A DNA stretch of 64,000 bases from Macrocybe gigantea (lineage: Eukaryota > Basidiomycota > Agaricomycetes > Agaricales > Callistosporiaceae): positions 124,001 to 188,000 of the forward strand of contig SJRY01000068.1 of the NCBI GenBank assembly GCA_011319805.1, read 5' to 3'. Below are positions 10,071-21,758 of this stretch, one piece after another. Within the stretch, counting starts at the first letter, position 1. Each line of letters opens with the position of its first letter. The notes below the pieces were generated by a model. It searched no databases, had not been told where the DNA came from, and saw only the letters and a list, made by a program, of their open reading frames with translations. Both the position numbers and the translations under genes were made by a program.

Positions 10071-13000
10071 TCAAGGCGAGATGGACTCTAGAACCATATC
10101 TTGCTCTGCCAATTCCCTTACTCTATCACCGACATCTTCCAAATCCATCTCTCCCAACTTGTCGCATTCGTAATTGTAATCTTGAATAATTTCCTCTATG
10201 TGATCAGGCGGCAGACCAGGCCATCTCGAAGAAATTTCTGACCACGAGGGAATCTGGAGCGCCACATCGGGCGTGATCACCATCCCTTCGACCTTGTCTT
10301 CCTGAGGCAGGACAGTACATAGAGTGTGATATAACGCCGTATGGCGGAACCGTTCCTTCAGTTCAGCATCAGAGACGTTGAAAGTTTTTCGTATCACATC
10401 CCAGCTGCAGATACGTCAGTTTCTATATCGTCAAAAGGGGAAATCTTTCTACGTACTCATCATGAATGTATATACGACGCCATACACTGCGGAAAGATGA
10501 TGCTTTCCTTGCAGCGGGCAAATTCTGCAAATAGAGATAAATAAGAAATGTTTGCGGTTTTCAGAGGTTTCGATCTCACTTGAGAATGCGCAAGAAGATG
10601 TAGTGCAGTTGAGAATGAATCCAGCGTCTCCGCGTTATCTTTAAGAGTGAGGATGTCCACGACATCTTCTACGGACAGGGCCTTGCCTAGCATCAAATCG
10701 CGCACCGAGTTCCGGAAAACCTGCAATTCATTGTCAACGACAACCAACCAGACTTGCGATCGCATTCTTACACGAGCGAGCGCTTTTCGATCAGACAGGT
10801 TCGAGGCACTGCTCTTCATGATGATGTCGATTTGACTGTCCAGAGATTGACGACCGCGTGTCGGTCCGAGAGCCGTTTTGAAGCCTTCCAACAGAGCTTC
10901 ATGGACGCTAACGAAATCCAAACCATCGTGGAACGCTACAAAAGCAAATATGTCTCCTAATACGTTTCCACAAGGGCCTTGCGGATATATCTCACCATCT
11001 AGCACAGAGTTATCTGGAACCGCTATCGTCTCCTGCAGCTGTGCAAGGTAGGATAGTTTCCCAATGCTCAGCATGAGCTAGGGAAGGAACATCATTAGAA
11101 CATCACATTGCATACTATGTTGTCACTTACCTCTCTGACGTTCAATTGATTTGCACGTTCGGCTTCAACTAGAAGTGAAGAAGCGGCAGCACCATACCGC
11201 TTTTTTCCAAGGTGATGTATCCAAGATATCGCAGGCGTCGGATTCACAACGAAGAATTTGTCCATCAAGGCCCCGTACTCGTCCTCTTGGGCAAACATTG
11301 TACGCAGCTCACCTAATCATCACCCTCATTAGCTTGTACTGCATAAGAGGTTATTGACAAAGCCGGTACCATGTTGGATATACCACTTGTAAAGCTCGGT
11401 AGCAAACTCATCCTTGAATCGCTCGATGTAGGCTTGAATGCGACTCAAATTGGTGTTCTTTTCCGGAGGATATGCCACGTCTCGATGACACAGGGCAGCA
11501 AGGCTGCTGAAATCACGATATTTTTCAGCCAGGGTGAACGCTGCCCCTTCGTGACCAGTCCTTCCTAGAAAGTACACTCAACATCGCACATGGCGACAAC
11601 ATAGAACGGCAAAGGCCTACGCAGCGTTTCTAGCACTTCCGGTCTCAGAAGGGCGAACTTTTTGTCTAGCTCGACTGCGTCTGTTTCTGAACCAACTTCT
11701 TCAGCGGATACGGGGCTGGTTTAATTAATACCTTTGCCAAGGATCTCATGAGAGACAGGGTATATACCTATTTAGCCAATCCAATCTTTCTTGAATGCAG
11801 GCAAACAACACGGCGGCGAGTTGAGGCAGTTGGGAGCTGGGCTCTTGATTCGGGTCCATGAGCCTGTCCCTTGAAGATTCAACAACCGATGTCGTGGCAT
11901 CGAACAGGCCCATGACAACTTCAATGACGGCTGGTTTACTGCTCCAAGGCTTGATCATGGGTAGTTCAATACCATATACCCCAAGATTATATTCGCGATA
12001 GTCGAAGGCCGATTGCAGGACAGTCTAGGACAAAAAGTGTCAAACCCATATATTGTACCAAAGGAACAACATACAAGTGCGATGCGGTTTGCTTCAGGAA
12101 GGAATTCAGCGATATTGGAACCAACGGTTTCGGAAGCTCTTCGCGTCGCATCCAAAACCTTCTTCACGACCTGACTAATGTCCCCAGCCTTGAGGCGTAA
12201 GAACGCCCTTATAACGTCCTCGTCGTTGTCTTCCGCCGCTTCGTGCATATAATTGGCTACAATATCGTTCAGGATACTATGTCGTGGGTTCGTACTTCAG
12301 ATAAAGCAGTCAGCAGACAAAGAAATCCCCACATGATAAGGCGCCACTTACGCAAGGAGGTCATTATGCCGCAGCCATAATTGATAGCATGCATACAGTT
12401 TTTCAGCGTCTGTAGCGAGCCTTTGCCTACTCCGTTGCGACATCTGCGAGAGGGGAGTTGAGTACTTGCTATGGCAAGGGGCATGCTAAGGCCTACCTTG
12501 CCCAAGACCATGTTATTGTTTATGAAGTGTATCAGCCAGCTTAACCGTTCTTTGCGAGCCGTGAGCTGAGCAGTCAAATCGTGATTCCTCCGCACAACCA
12601 GCGGATCTGTGACTGATGAGCACGCAAAAAGATTGAGGGTGTTGAATGCTGCCGACCGGACTGGAGAACAGCTTGGCTGAGTTGCTCTGCTCCCTGCATT
12701 AGGCTTTCTTCATTAACTTCGGGAGGGAAGCTGAAGTGCAAGGGGTTCTTAGATCGTCTTCGGTTAGCAGCAACATCAGTTACTCAAAATAAGACACACA
12801 TCTGGTAAGGAGCCATACAAAATGGCCTGCGTCATTATGGACTTTACCAGTTTCGCCTGGCCAGTTCTTTTAAAGGTGTGAATGGCTAGGTCCCTTTTAT
12901 CCATGAGAAACACATTACGCACTCATGGTCATAAGCAAGGACTTTGTCTAGATCAACAAGGACTTTCATCGTTGTCGACGCAGTCATGACAAGAATAGCA

Positions 13001-14769
13001 TTTTCAGCAGAAATCACGCCAATACCCAATGTTCTGTCCATTACAGACCTCAGCTCCAAGCGATCCCTAAAGTCTGAATCTGTGACGGATAACGGTTTAG
13101 CAAGCGCACCAGGAAAGCCGTAAAGTATAGGGCAGACCTCTTGCACATAACGCTACTGCATCGCCAAACTGCACGCAGATGACAGCTCCATCGGCGAGTA
13201 GCTGAATTCGAGGATGCATCGGAGCGCCTGACGCTGCAGTCTATTACCACGTTATTAGAAAGATAATCTGAAAGAGGGTGAAGGAGCTGACAGTCTGATA
13301 CGGTATGCTTCGCAAACCTTCTGGATTAAAGACATTGCCAAGGCAGGAAAGATAGGCAAGTGTATACACTCGTCGAATGCCATTCGCATCAATCGCCATG
13401 GTTCCTTCTTCAGACGCGGCTATCGATGTGAGAACAATAAGTTTTCCATGGCTGCGTAAGACAGTAAGCATTATCCTTCGAGATTTTGCCGCCGAACTTG
13501 CCTGTCAATTGCGAGGTCCAAAAGTTCAAGGTCCATTTGGCTATCATCCTTGTCTGCCATATCTGGAAGGGACTCCCTGATCAGACCGGCCACTACAGCT
13601 GCAATGTCCTCGTTGAGGATAAATTCCTCCCAGCCTTCAGCTTTAGCATTCCATTTCTGCAGCCGCATGTCAACCAAAGCCCAGATATCGGTATCGCCTG
13701 TCAAGTTCCTAGCGCCCAGCGCGATAGCGTTAACGTAGCGGAAATGCGAAGCCGTCAGATCCAAATTTGACGCAGGCGAAAATAGAGAAGGAAGAAAACG
13801 TGAAAGAGAGAGGGATTGGGTGGGACGAGAAAAGATGTGTGAGTCCAGGTGGTATTTGCCACCGACTGATGTTACTATAAGACGAAAGAGATTGCCAAGT
13901 GTGGTAGAGGCTATGTAGTTTTGGGGCTGGAAAGAAAAAACAATTTAGATGGCCGGAAAAATGCCTGAGTGACCAGTACGAACATCACACCGAACCAGAT
14001 TCGTCACGCCTTCATCCTGTGCGAGGCTGAGGTGCGCCGTCGTAAAATGTTCTCCTCCAGCTAGCCCAATGCCGATATTGTCCCAGAAACGGATTGCGCC
14101 AGTAGACGACAGGAGAATCAGACCAGGTTCACGGGAGGAACCAAAGGGCACCAATGCATGATACGGTGCACCTTTCTGGCCCTCTTTGCCTTGAGGACAC
14201 GAGAATATGTAGCACGTCGGAACACTTTTCACTGCCTTTGGAAAGGTAAAAGTATAAGACTTTCCCATCCGACCTTCCATGGTGGACTCACTTGGGCATG
14301 CTGCCAAACGAAACAAGTCTGAGGCGACGCAACAAGCGCGAATCCGGTCAGTGTATCTATCGTCCCAGTGTATCCCTCCCCATAAAAATCTAGGACGATT
14401 TGAAGGTCGGAAAAGACGCGACACGAAGAGCATTAGAATCGACGAACCGGCGTTTTTCAGAATATGACGAAGCTCCAATGGTAAACTTGCATAAAGCAGC
14501 ACAGTAAGTTGGTCCGACTTCCCAAAAATTGTTTCCAGGGTGGAGCGCGTATTGGATTGTTCGGTGAAAACTGAACTTGCATCATCTACATCCATACCAG
14601 ACAGCACTGAACGGGCGTCATGAGGCACCTGACCAGCATCGACGGGAGAGGCAAAGCGAGACGCGTGCTTGCTATTTCCGGAGATCCTAGCACGTCTCGG
14701 AGGAGTTGTAGCTTGTGGTCGAGCACGAGTAATTCTCCGAGGGGCGGGAGATGGGGAAAAGGCTGCCAT
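10071..14769 (-). CDS. nup133: nucleoporin Nup133
   Basis: Structural subunit of the Y (Nup84/Nup107) complex of the nuclear pore scaffold. The N-terminus is disordered and basic (PRRITRARPQATTPPRRARI). A beta-propeller follows (SYTFTFPKAVKSVPTCYIFS, PGLILLSSTGAIRFWDNIG), then the long alpha-helical stack (GAEQLSQAVLQS, RKERLSWLIHFINNN) and the C-terminal Nup133 domain ending RELAEQDMVLESISP. About 15 exons are visible; exon 1 is 14769-13980. The intron at 13452-13501 has a GC donor. The frame is broken near 12919, where one extra base (TGC CGT) joins LAYDHEC to RNVFLMDKRDLAIHTFKR. The ATG at 14769 is the first that fits. Confidence 0.9.
12918..12920 (-). other. apparent 1-nt deletion in nup133
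   Basis: On the minus strand the sequence reads GAGTGCGTAATG. One more C (TGCCGT) keeps the frame open from DKVLAYDHEC into RNVFLMDKRDLAIHTFKR and on into the helical domain. The splice alternative would be a 35-nt GC-AG intron, shorter than any other here. Confidence 0.6.
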
Positions 14770-14845
14770 CTGTCGGACTGAACCTCGAGATTGGACAACA
14801 AGAGAGTCGCGGTTCAAACATTAACAAACATTGTTACACCAGCGA

Positions 14846-15896
14846 TTACTGGCGACGTGCGATTATCACATAGCACTTGTATGGATACTTGAAAATACCC
14901 TTTTCCTGGTCCTCCCACTCTTTACCTTCCGCATCTTCGACAATGTTCCTCACATCAGCACGAACTCCTGCCCTCTGATTCTCGGGCAACATGGCTATGT
15001 AGCTCTTGCTGCATGCTCTGTCCACGACAATGCCCGTCGTAGCAGGAAGGGTATATGGCCAGACCTTCTCTGAAGGCTCTCTGAACAACGTCTTATAAGA
15101 GGTGCAATCAAATGCTTGGCGCCAAAGATTGAGTCTGAACTGTGGAGTGTTGCCTTCGTGCTGTTCAATCCGGTCCCGCAGAGCAGCAACCCAACTTGCT
15201 GCTTCTCTGGCACTCATTCAGCGAATCCGGATTTGATTTGTTTGTGACTTCTCCTACCTATCCTCTAGATTCCATATCAATGCAACAATACCGGTAGGCT
15301 TCAGGATGCGTGCAAATTCCGTGCACGCTGTATCATAGTCAGGACACCAATGAAATGCCTTGGCGGAATGTTCGTGTTCGTGTCCAGGATAATTTCCATG
15401 AAACGAGGTACAGAGAGACTTACCTGGGCGACGACAACCAAATCCGCCCAGCCATCGTCGATGCCAGTCAGGTCGAACGTTCCTTTGCTGACCGTGACAC
15501 GCGAGTCCTGAATTGACTTTGCGAAGAACGATCGCATCCCGTCGCTTGGTTCGACAGCTTTGAGCGCCACTACATCGGACCATTCGGGGTGAGCAAGCAA
15601 GGCTCGCGTAAATATTCCGGTTCCAGCTCCGATCCTGAAATGGAAGCAACCAGCCAGTGCACCAACTGAACTGTTCGAACACGAATTTCACCCTACTCTA
15701 CTACGTTGAGGCTCGATGCAGCTGACACGGCCTTCCGGATGTACGATAGAGCAAAACTTTGATAGGACGGTCTTGCACTACAATCGAGGACAATCGGTAT
15801 GCAAGGTTGGTCAGAGGACGGAACTCACCGATCATAGAGATCGTTGGTCCCTGACCCGAAACCAGATTGGGCGACGGCATGTACGGGGTTCGACAT
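14846..15896 (-). CDS. SAM-dependent methyltransferase, class I
   Basis: Small-molecule-type methyltransferase with a Rossmann fold. The start MSNPVHAVAQSGFGSGTNDL is followed by YDRARPSYQS, then motif I VVEIGAGTGIFTRALL, VEPSDGMRSFF (motif II acidic loop) and FHWCPDYDTACTEFARILKP (post-motif region), ending in basic YPYKCYVIIARRQ. Exons begin 15896-about 15828 and end with the exon holding the TAA at 14846-14848. No signal peptide or membrane segment is seen. The layout (YDRARPSY, then FHW) resembles trans-aconitate/UbiE-like methyltransferases of fungi, but the substrate cannot be named. Confidence 0.82.
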
Positions 15897-16052
15897 GATA
15901 TCCAACAACGAAAGAACACCAGCCCGTATACGCCATCCCGCAGTGAGATTAGCGCAGAGAACGGAATGTGATAATCCCACTTACATAATTAATCATACGT
16001 AGTGCATTTTGTATTTCATTTTTGCTCCGTTTTTGAAAGAAAAAGAGCCGCC

Positions 16053-18035
16053 ATGTCTTCCGCGACCATCAACTTGCTGCGCTCTACTCGCCCGATTTCT
16101 ATTACCCGTAATGACCAGTCGCTTAGTATTTCACATATCCCCGGCATGTCAAACTCCTATCATCGTACTACTTCAATGCTCATAACGCGCAGGCGTTTCC
16201 AGCGAAGTTGCTCTCCAGCGCGTAATCTGGGCGCATTATGACCCCACATCCTATACCCTGGAAGTTATTTACATTCCGACGAGGAAGAAACGGAGCAAGT
16301 CTCCATTTGCAAAAGTCGATGGTCAGGTCAATGAAGCGGAACGGAGCACTGCGACTGCATGGGCAGAGGCTCTGATGCATGACGTCTATGAAGGTATGTC
16401 TTTGTCCTCCTCCGTAAGCACTGTCCATGCTACCAGGTCTTGTAGCCATCGGTATCAAACGGTCTCGTCGGCTGTGTGTCCTTGTCAACCCTCATGGCGG
16501 TACTGTTCGTAAAGTCTTGTTTAATGAATATTCAATATCCGTTCTTGGTTAACTCTAGTCATGTAGCGGAAAGCAGTCATGGTCTTTAATAGAAAGGTGG
16601 CACCTATATTCAAGGCTGCGCGCTGCACGTTGACCGTCACACGTAAGTGCAACGTGGGTATCCTCCGGCGCGTATCAATTTGCCGCTTGCAGACACGACT
16701 CGCAATGGTCACGCGTATGACATAGCCAAGTCATTAACACTAGATTATGATGCTGTTGTCACCGTCTCCGGTGATGGTCTAATCCACGAAGTCATGAACG
16801 GGTTCGCAAATCATGAGAAACCAGGGCAAGCTCTTAGGATACCCATTTCTCCTATCCCGACAGGTTCTGGTAACGGGTTATCATTAAATCTCCTTGGCAT
16901 CGAGGTTAGTGGTCTTTGGGTCGTATGTCCATTGATTCTCGTCTCACAGGGGGCTAGGATGGGTTTGATGTCGTGGAAGCGGCCTTGAACGTGATAAAGG
17001 GTGACGTTTTTGTGCAATCTTTCCTCGACAAGCATTAAATATTTAAATGTGCCATGACTGCAGGTCGTCCTATGAAAGTTGACGTTTTCTCTGTTCTTCA
17101 AGAGGGCAAGCGCAGCTTGTCGTTTATGTCCCAAGCGCTGGGTCTTATGGCGGACCTGGATATCGGCACTGAGAACCTGCGTTGGATGGGTGACGCTCGG
17201 TTTCTCGTGGGCCTTTTGCGCGGCAGTGCGTACTATTCCACTCGCTTCGTTCCTGCTCCATCTGGCATAAATCCAATCCAGTCATACAATTTAAACCTTG
17301 TCCGGTTCAGTTGTCGTACAAATTGGCCGAACAGGACAAAAGAAAGATGGCACAGGATCTAGTTTCCCGCCAGAGTGTCGACCATGGGATGACGACCTTC
17401 TCTGCACCTCCTGAAGGTGAAGAGGGGACCCTGCCACCCTTGAACTCCCTTGATGATGATGACAGTAGCTGGACGTCGTTTGACGAACCTCTGCTATATG
17501 TTTACGCTGGAAAAGGACCTTATGTCGGACGGTAATTCGTCGTTTTGAGTATACGGCAAGTAGCTCATCCCTGATCGCAGTGATATGATGGCTTTTCCTG
17601 TGTCTGTCCCTGATGACGGTTTGATCGACATAACAGCGATGGCGCTGGTTCGTACGACCATGCTTTCATGTCCAGGCGTGTTTGACCTTACAGACCTTCA
17701 GTCTTCGCGCAAAGACGTTATTACTCAAATCGGTGCGGCAGCAAAAGGCGAAAATTACTGGCATCAAAAGGTAAGCACATTTGAATTAAATGACCTCCGA
17801 TTTTGCGTTGACATGCTCCAAGCTACATTATGTGAAGGCGCATGCATACAGAGTCCGTCCGTTAACCGAGAAGGGGTGTCTATCAATAGACGGAGAAGTG
17901 TTCCCTTTTAAGGAATACCAAGTCGAGGTTCATCCCAAGCTTGCAACCTTGATGAGCATGTACGGAAAATATGCGGTCAAGTTTTCCGGGGTTGATGGAA
18001 CCTCGTCTGGGACGAGCGAGAAAGCATTGGCCTGA
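16053..18035 (+). CDS. lcb4: sphingoid long-chain base kinase (DAG-kinase fold)
   Basis: Phosphorylates sphingosine and dihydrosphingosine to make long-chain base phosphates, controlling sphingolipid turnover and signalling. The DAGK catalytic domain shows RRLCVLVNPHGG, the ATP-binding VTVSGDGLIHEVMNG and PTGSGNGLSLNLLGIEDGF. The second domain has SQALGLMADLDIGTENLRWMG, then CPVQLSYKLAEQDK and the C-terminal LSIDGEVFPFKEYQVEVHP. Eight or more introns are readable. After the HGG the splice gives Thr-Arg-Lys-Ala where the family normally has a Gly before the Lys, so this border may be misread. It starts 156 bp from the divergent methyltransferase. Confidence 0.9.
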
Positions 18036-18068
18036 GTTGTTTAGGCGTGACATAGTATGTCAATATAT

Positions 18069-18074
18069 CACGTG
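18069..18074. promoter_or_regulatory. CACGTG upstream of CMR1
   Basis: Palindromic CACGTG in the 109-bp spacer between the kinase stop and the CMR1 start, 71 bp before the CMR1 ATG. It fits an E-box-type site; binding is inferred only. Confidence 0.35.
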
Positions 18075-18144
18075 TTATGTGACAAGCGCTCTTGTCAGCG
18101 ACTGAATTCCAATTCGTCGCCGGAAGCGTCGATCTGCATCAACC

Positions 18145-20376
18145 ATGCATAAGCTGTCTGAATAGTAAGCGTAGGACGCGCTCACTGATATTTTACTCAT
18201 TGGGCTTAGTGAACTCGAGCGCGAAGCAAACATAGCCAGAAATCGAGCGCTTCTGGAAGAGCTCGAACTCAAGCAAGCCGTCTCCGACATCGGGCTGCCT
18301 AGACATAAACCTCAGGCTCCTAAATTGAAGGCGAAGGCCGTTCATCCAACTAAACGCGTAAAGAAAGAGAAAACCGAACCTGAGCTTCCTAGACGCCAAT
18401 CCTCGAGGTTAAAGAGGAGTGCACCGAGTCCTCTAAACGAGACTCCCGGAGAGCGAAGGAAACGGGAGGTGAACGAGTTCAATCGCGTCGTAGCAGTAGG
18501 CTAATTAATCTTGACGAATAGGCTGAAGAAGAAGAACGGCGGGCGAAAGAAACGGAGGAACGACTTGAAGCGGAGGCACGCGAGCGACTTGCTAAGCGAC
18601 CTCGTCACCATGACTTGGAATTATCCACAGTGGCGGAACACGAAGACACAAAGGAATTGGTCAACCTTTCTACAGCCCTTCAGAACTTCGCTCAAAACCC
18701 CCAACCGAAGGCCATTGGCGATCCCGAAGAGTTTGCCTACAAGGAGGATCAGAGACATAAAGCGGAAGTGGCGGGATTGCGGAAAAGACTAGGCAAAATG
18801 GTCATCGTTTCAAGAGCGAAAGTCACTCAGGATCGGGTGTATAGTGCGGCGTACCACCCAGAAAAGAATAAAGACCTCATATTCTTTGGAGGTGCTGTAA
18901 CTCCGCGCAAGCTTGCTGCCACCGCGAACCTGACGGCTTTCCAGATAAGCATGGTCAACTCGGGATATGGGATGCCAGAGCACCGCCAGAGGAGATCGCT
19001 GACGAAGATGGTGACGTCACATCCACGGACACCGAAGGTGGAAAGTACTGGCGATTGCAGCTGCACTGGCCTGCGACGGCAAAATCGTCGATATCGTGTG
19101 TAAAATTTGATCCTATAGACGCACATAACGTACGTACCCATCAGTATATCGCTGTCCATGCAGAATAATCGCATCTTGTTTTCTAGGTCTACACTAGTTC
19201 CTATGATTGCACTCTTCGCAGCCTCTCGTTCACTTCCGGAGTCTCGCGCGAGATTTTCTCAACCGAAGAAGGCGTTCTGCCGTGTAGTTTTGATGTCGCA
19301 CCGCACGGTCATGAGATGTGGATATCCGACGGTCAAGGTGGCATAACGCACCTGGACTTGCGTCAGGACAAGTCCAAGGCACAGTGGTATGGCGTAGCTG
19401 AACAAAAAGTCGGCTGCGTTAGCATCAATCCTTCCCGACCACATTTCTTGCTGACCGCCAGTAATGATCGCTCTCTTAAGTATGCTAGTCAAACTCTTGC
19501 GAAACATAGTGGGTTGACAGTTTGTCACAGAATATGGGATTCACGAAAACTCAAGGGCATCCTAACTGAACTTCCGAACGACTCTCCCCAAGCGCCATCA
19601 AACTGAACACCCTATCCACATGGACTCTGTTGCTTTGGCGAAATATTTGGAGACGAAAAAAGGACATGGTTGCCTTCGCGCGGAATGGAGGCACAACAAA
19701 TCCGTGAGCTCTGCATATTGGGACCCTCGCGGTCGTGCGATAGTCAGCACCAGCTATGATAACACATTGCGGTGTAAGAAATCTGTTTGGTCAACAAAAA
19801 CAGCAACTCACGACATCCCGATAGTATGGGATATACCGTCATCCAGGTTCGATAGTGACGAGCCGTTTCCTTCATCCAGGCCCTTTATGAGCTTCAGCCA
19901 CAACTGCCAAACGGTTCGTGTCGCTATGCAATAGGAAACTTACTAGATTTTGACTTGTATGCATAGGGGAAATGGCTTACGATATTGCGTGCCCAATGGA
20001 CCCCGAATGTGGACGTCTATCCCCATTTTACGGTATGCGAATCCCTTTTGCATTTTAGTCTCATTTCTGACGCGTCATAGATCGGCAATATGAATCATGC
20101 CTTGGATATATATTCATGGAAGGTGAGGCTGATTCTTGTGTCTACCTACGTATACGCCGATGTGCGGCTTAGGGCGACCTTGTTGCCAGACTCTCAGATG
20201 CACAACGGTATGTGCAAAAGTACCATTCCACTGCCATCAGGAGAGATCTAAATGATATTTCCAGCATTTCAGCTGTCCAGGCCGTTACATGCTCTCACCC
20301 CAATATCATAGAAAGAGCAGCCAGTGGCAACGCAAGCGGAAGATGTTTTTTATGGGCACCGTCAGGAACGGTTTAA
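18145..20376 (+). CDS. cmr1: DNA damage-binding WD-repeat protein CMR1 (WDR76 type)
   Basis: CMR1/WDR76 proteins bind chromatin and DNA lesions and gather at replication-stress foci. Exon 1 (18145-18164) codes MHKLSEY and splices at 18210 to ELEREANIARNRALLEELEL. A basic region follows (KRVKKEKTEPELPRRQSSRL), then a charged helix. From about residue 170 a seven-bladed WD propeller runs: DRVYSAAYHPEK, VYTSSYDCTLRSLSF, WISDGQGGITHLDLRQ, KVGCVSINPSRPHFLLTAS, IWDSRKL, TSYDNTLRLWDI, and a last blade ending GRCFLWAPSGTV. Introns are frequent. It converges on Swi3 with 108 bp between the stops. Confidence 0.9.
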
Positions 20377-20484
20377 CGGTTTCCCATATATATCTGGACT
20401 TATTTATCGCAGATATGTCACATCCTTTGCAATCATATATTACCGAATATATGTTTGGATTGTCACCTCCAACTAATATGTATT

Positions 20485-21639
20485 CTAGATATACATGTCA
20501 TCCCAATCATCGTCAATGTCAGGTGCTGTTGTCGCGGTGTTTTGATTCGACAGAGCGTTATTCGCATCACTCTCCCGCTCCCGCACAACATCCCACATGT
20601 CTTCGTCGTCCACGTCGGCAATTTGGACAGGCTTTCCATGGCTCCTTGCCTGTATGTCATCGCCCCTAACCTCGGCATTTATAGAGTCCTTCACAAGTGT
20701 ATTTCCCCCCTGCCCTACTGTTTGGAAAATAGCGTCAATGTCAAAATCATCGTCTGGCTCCGTCTCAGACGTCGGAGGATGTGAAGGGGCCCTGGAGGGT
20801 ATGTCGATCCTATCACCAATTTGGATGGGAGAAGATTGCCGAGTCCGTGTATGACTTGTAGCATCCATGGTTCGTTCATCATCCGTCAAGTCAATGGCAT
20901 CCATTGCGGCCGTCTTTCCGCGCGCCTGGTCTCTCCAGACGCTTAATGCTACCTGGAATTGGAATTAGGACAACGCAAGATATGGTAGAGAATATCTTCG
21001 CACATGCATGCGTTTCGAATGGCATAGTTTTTCAACACGCTCTACAGTATCTTTAAACCGAGCCCTCGGATAGAGCTCATGTGTCCAAAATTGATATATT
21101 TGGAGAAGTCTATTCAAATCTGTAACCTGAAAATTGTTAGAAATCAAAACACAGGAGACGCGCAAGCTCACTTCGTGGCCTTTTCCCTTGGGCTTGAAAT
21201 CTTTGGTTAATTTAATCAGGTTGGGAAATCCTGATTTGTCCAAAAGTCTTCCCTCATCCAGCCGCATCGGCCTTCTCCTCTGCTTAATTCCCACTGTTCC
21301 ATCTTTCTTGTTAGTTGATGTTGCGGCGCCCTCCCTGGGCGGCGAGCTGCCTGGTAAAGCGTCGTATGGACGTGCTTTAGCCTTGTGCCGCTGCTCAGCC
21401 TCACGTGTCAGGGCTTCGGTGTCTAGTTCAGGCGCAAGAGACTTGAAGTTGAAGAGGTCATCGTCGTCGAGGTCCGCAAACATTGCGTCGATGTCGACAT
21501 CGCCGCCGTTTGTCTTCGGTTCCGAAGTCGATGTGCGTGGTGCATTTCCTTCGTCATCTGAATCACCTAAAAAGAGGGGCTGTTCTCCGGCAGCCTTTAG
21601 CTGCTGAGGAATGTCGGATGTGTCGATTGGATCATCCAT
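20485..21639 (-). CDS. swi3: replication fork protection protein Swi3/Csm3 (TIPIN)
   Basis: Partner of Swi1/Tof1 in the fork protection complex, which stabilises stalled forks and helps checkpoint signalling. The N-terminus is acidic (GDSDDEGNAPRTS, FADLDDDDLFNF). The Swi3 domain follows: RRPMRLDEGRLLDKSGFPNL, KLTKDFKPKGKGHE, then VTDLNRLLQIYQFWTHELYP and DTVERVEKLCHSKRM. The C-terminal tail is acidic and ends DDDWDDMYI. At 20875-20904 it carries AIDLTDDE, a textbook SUMO-interaction-like motif. Three exons; the first ATG (21639) fits. The 119-bp divergent promoter shared with NTM1 holds two ACGCG cores. Confidence 0.9.
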
Positions 21640-21758
21640 ATGCTGTCCAAGGACTGCATATTGCTGCTAGATGTAACGATGCGCGTTATTGACGCATATT
21701 TGTTCAACGCGCAACTGATATGCATGTCTCTGCTGCACGTGACGGTGCAGAATCGAAA
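21640..21758. promoter_or_regulatory. divergent promoter with two ACGCG cores and CACGTG
   Basis: Between Swi3 (minus) and NTM1 (plus). GCGCGT at 21681-21686 and ACGCG at 21707-21711 are MCB-like cores in opposite orientations. CACGTG is at 21736-21741, close to NTM1. MCB boxes drive G1/S genes through MBF in fungi; use here is inferred. Confidence 0.45.

Noticed and set aside
12886..12920. A 35-nt GC-AG intron in NUP133
   Set aside because: Shorter than every other intron here; one missing base explains the frame better and gives conserved residues.
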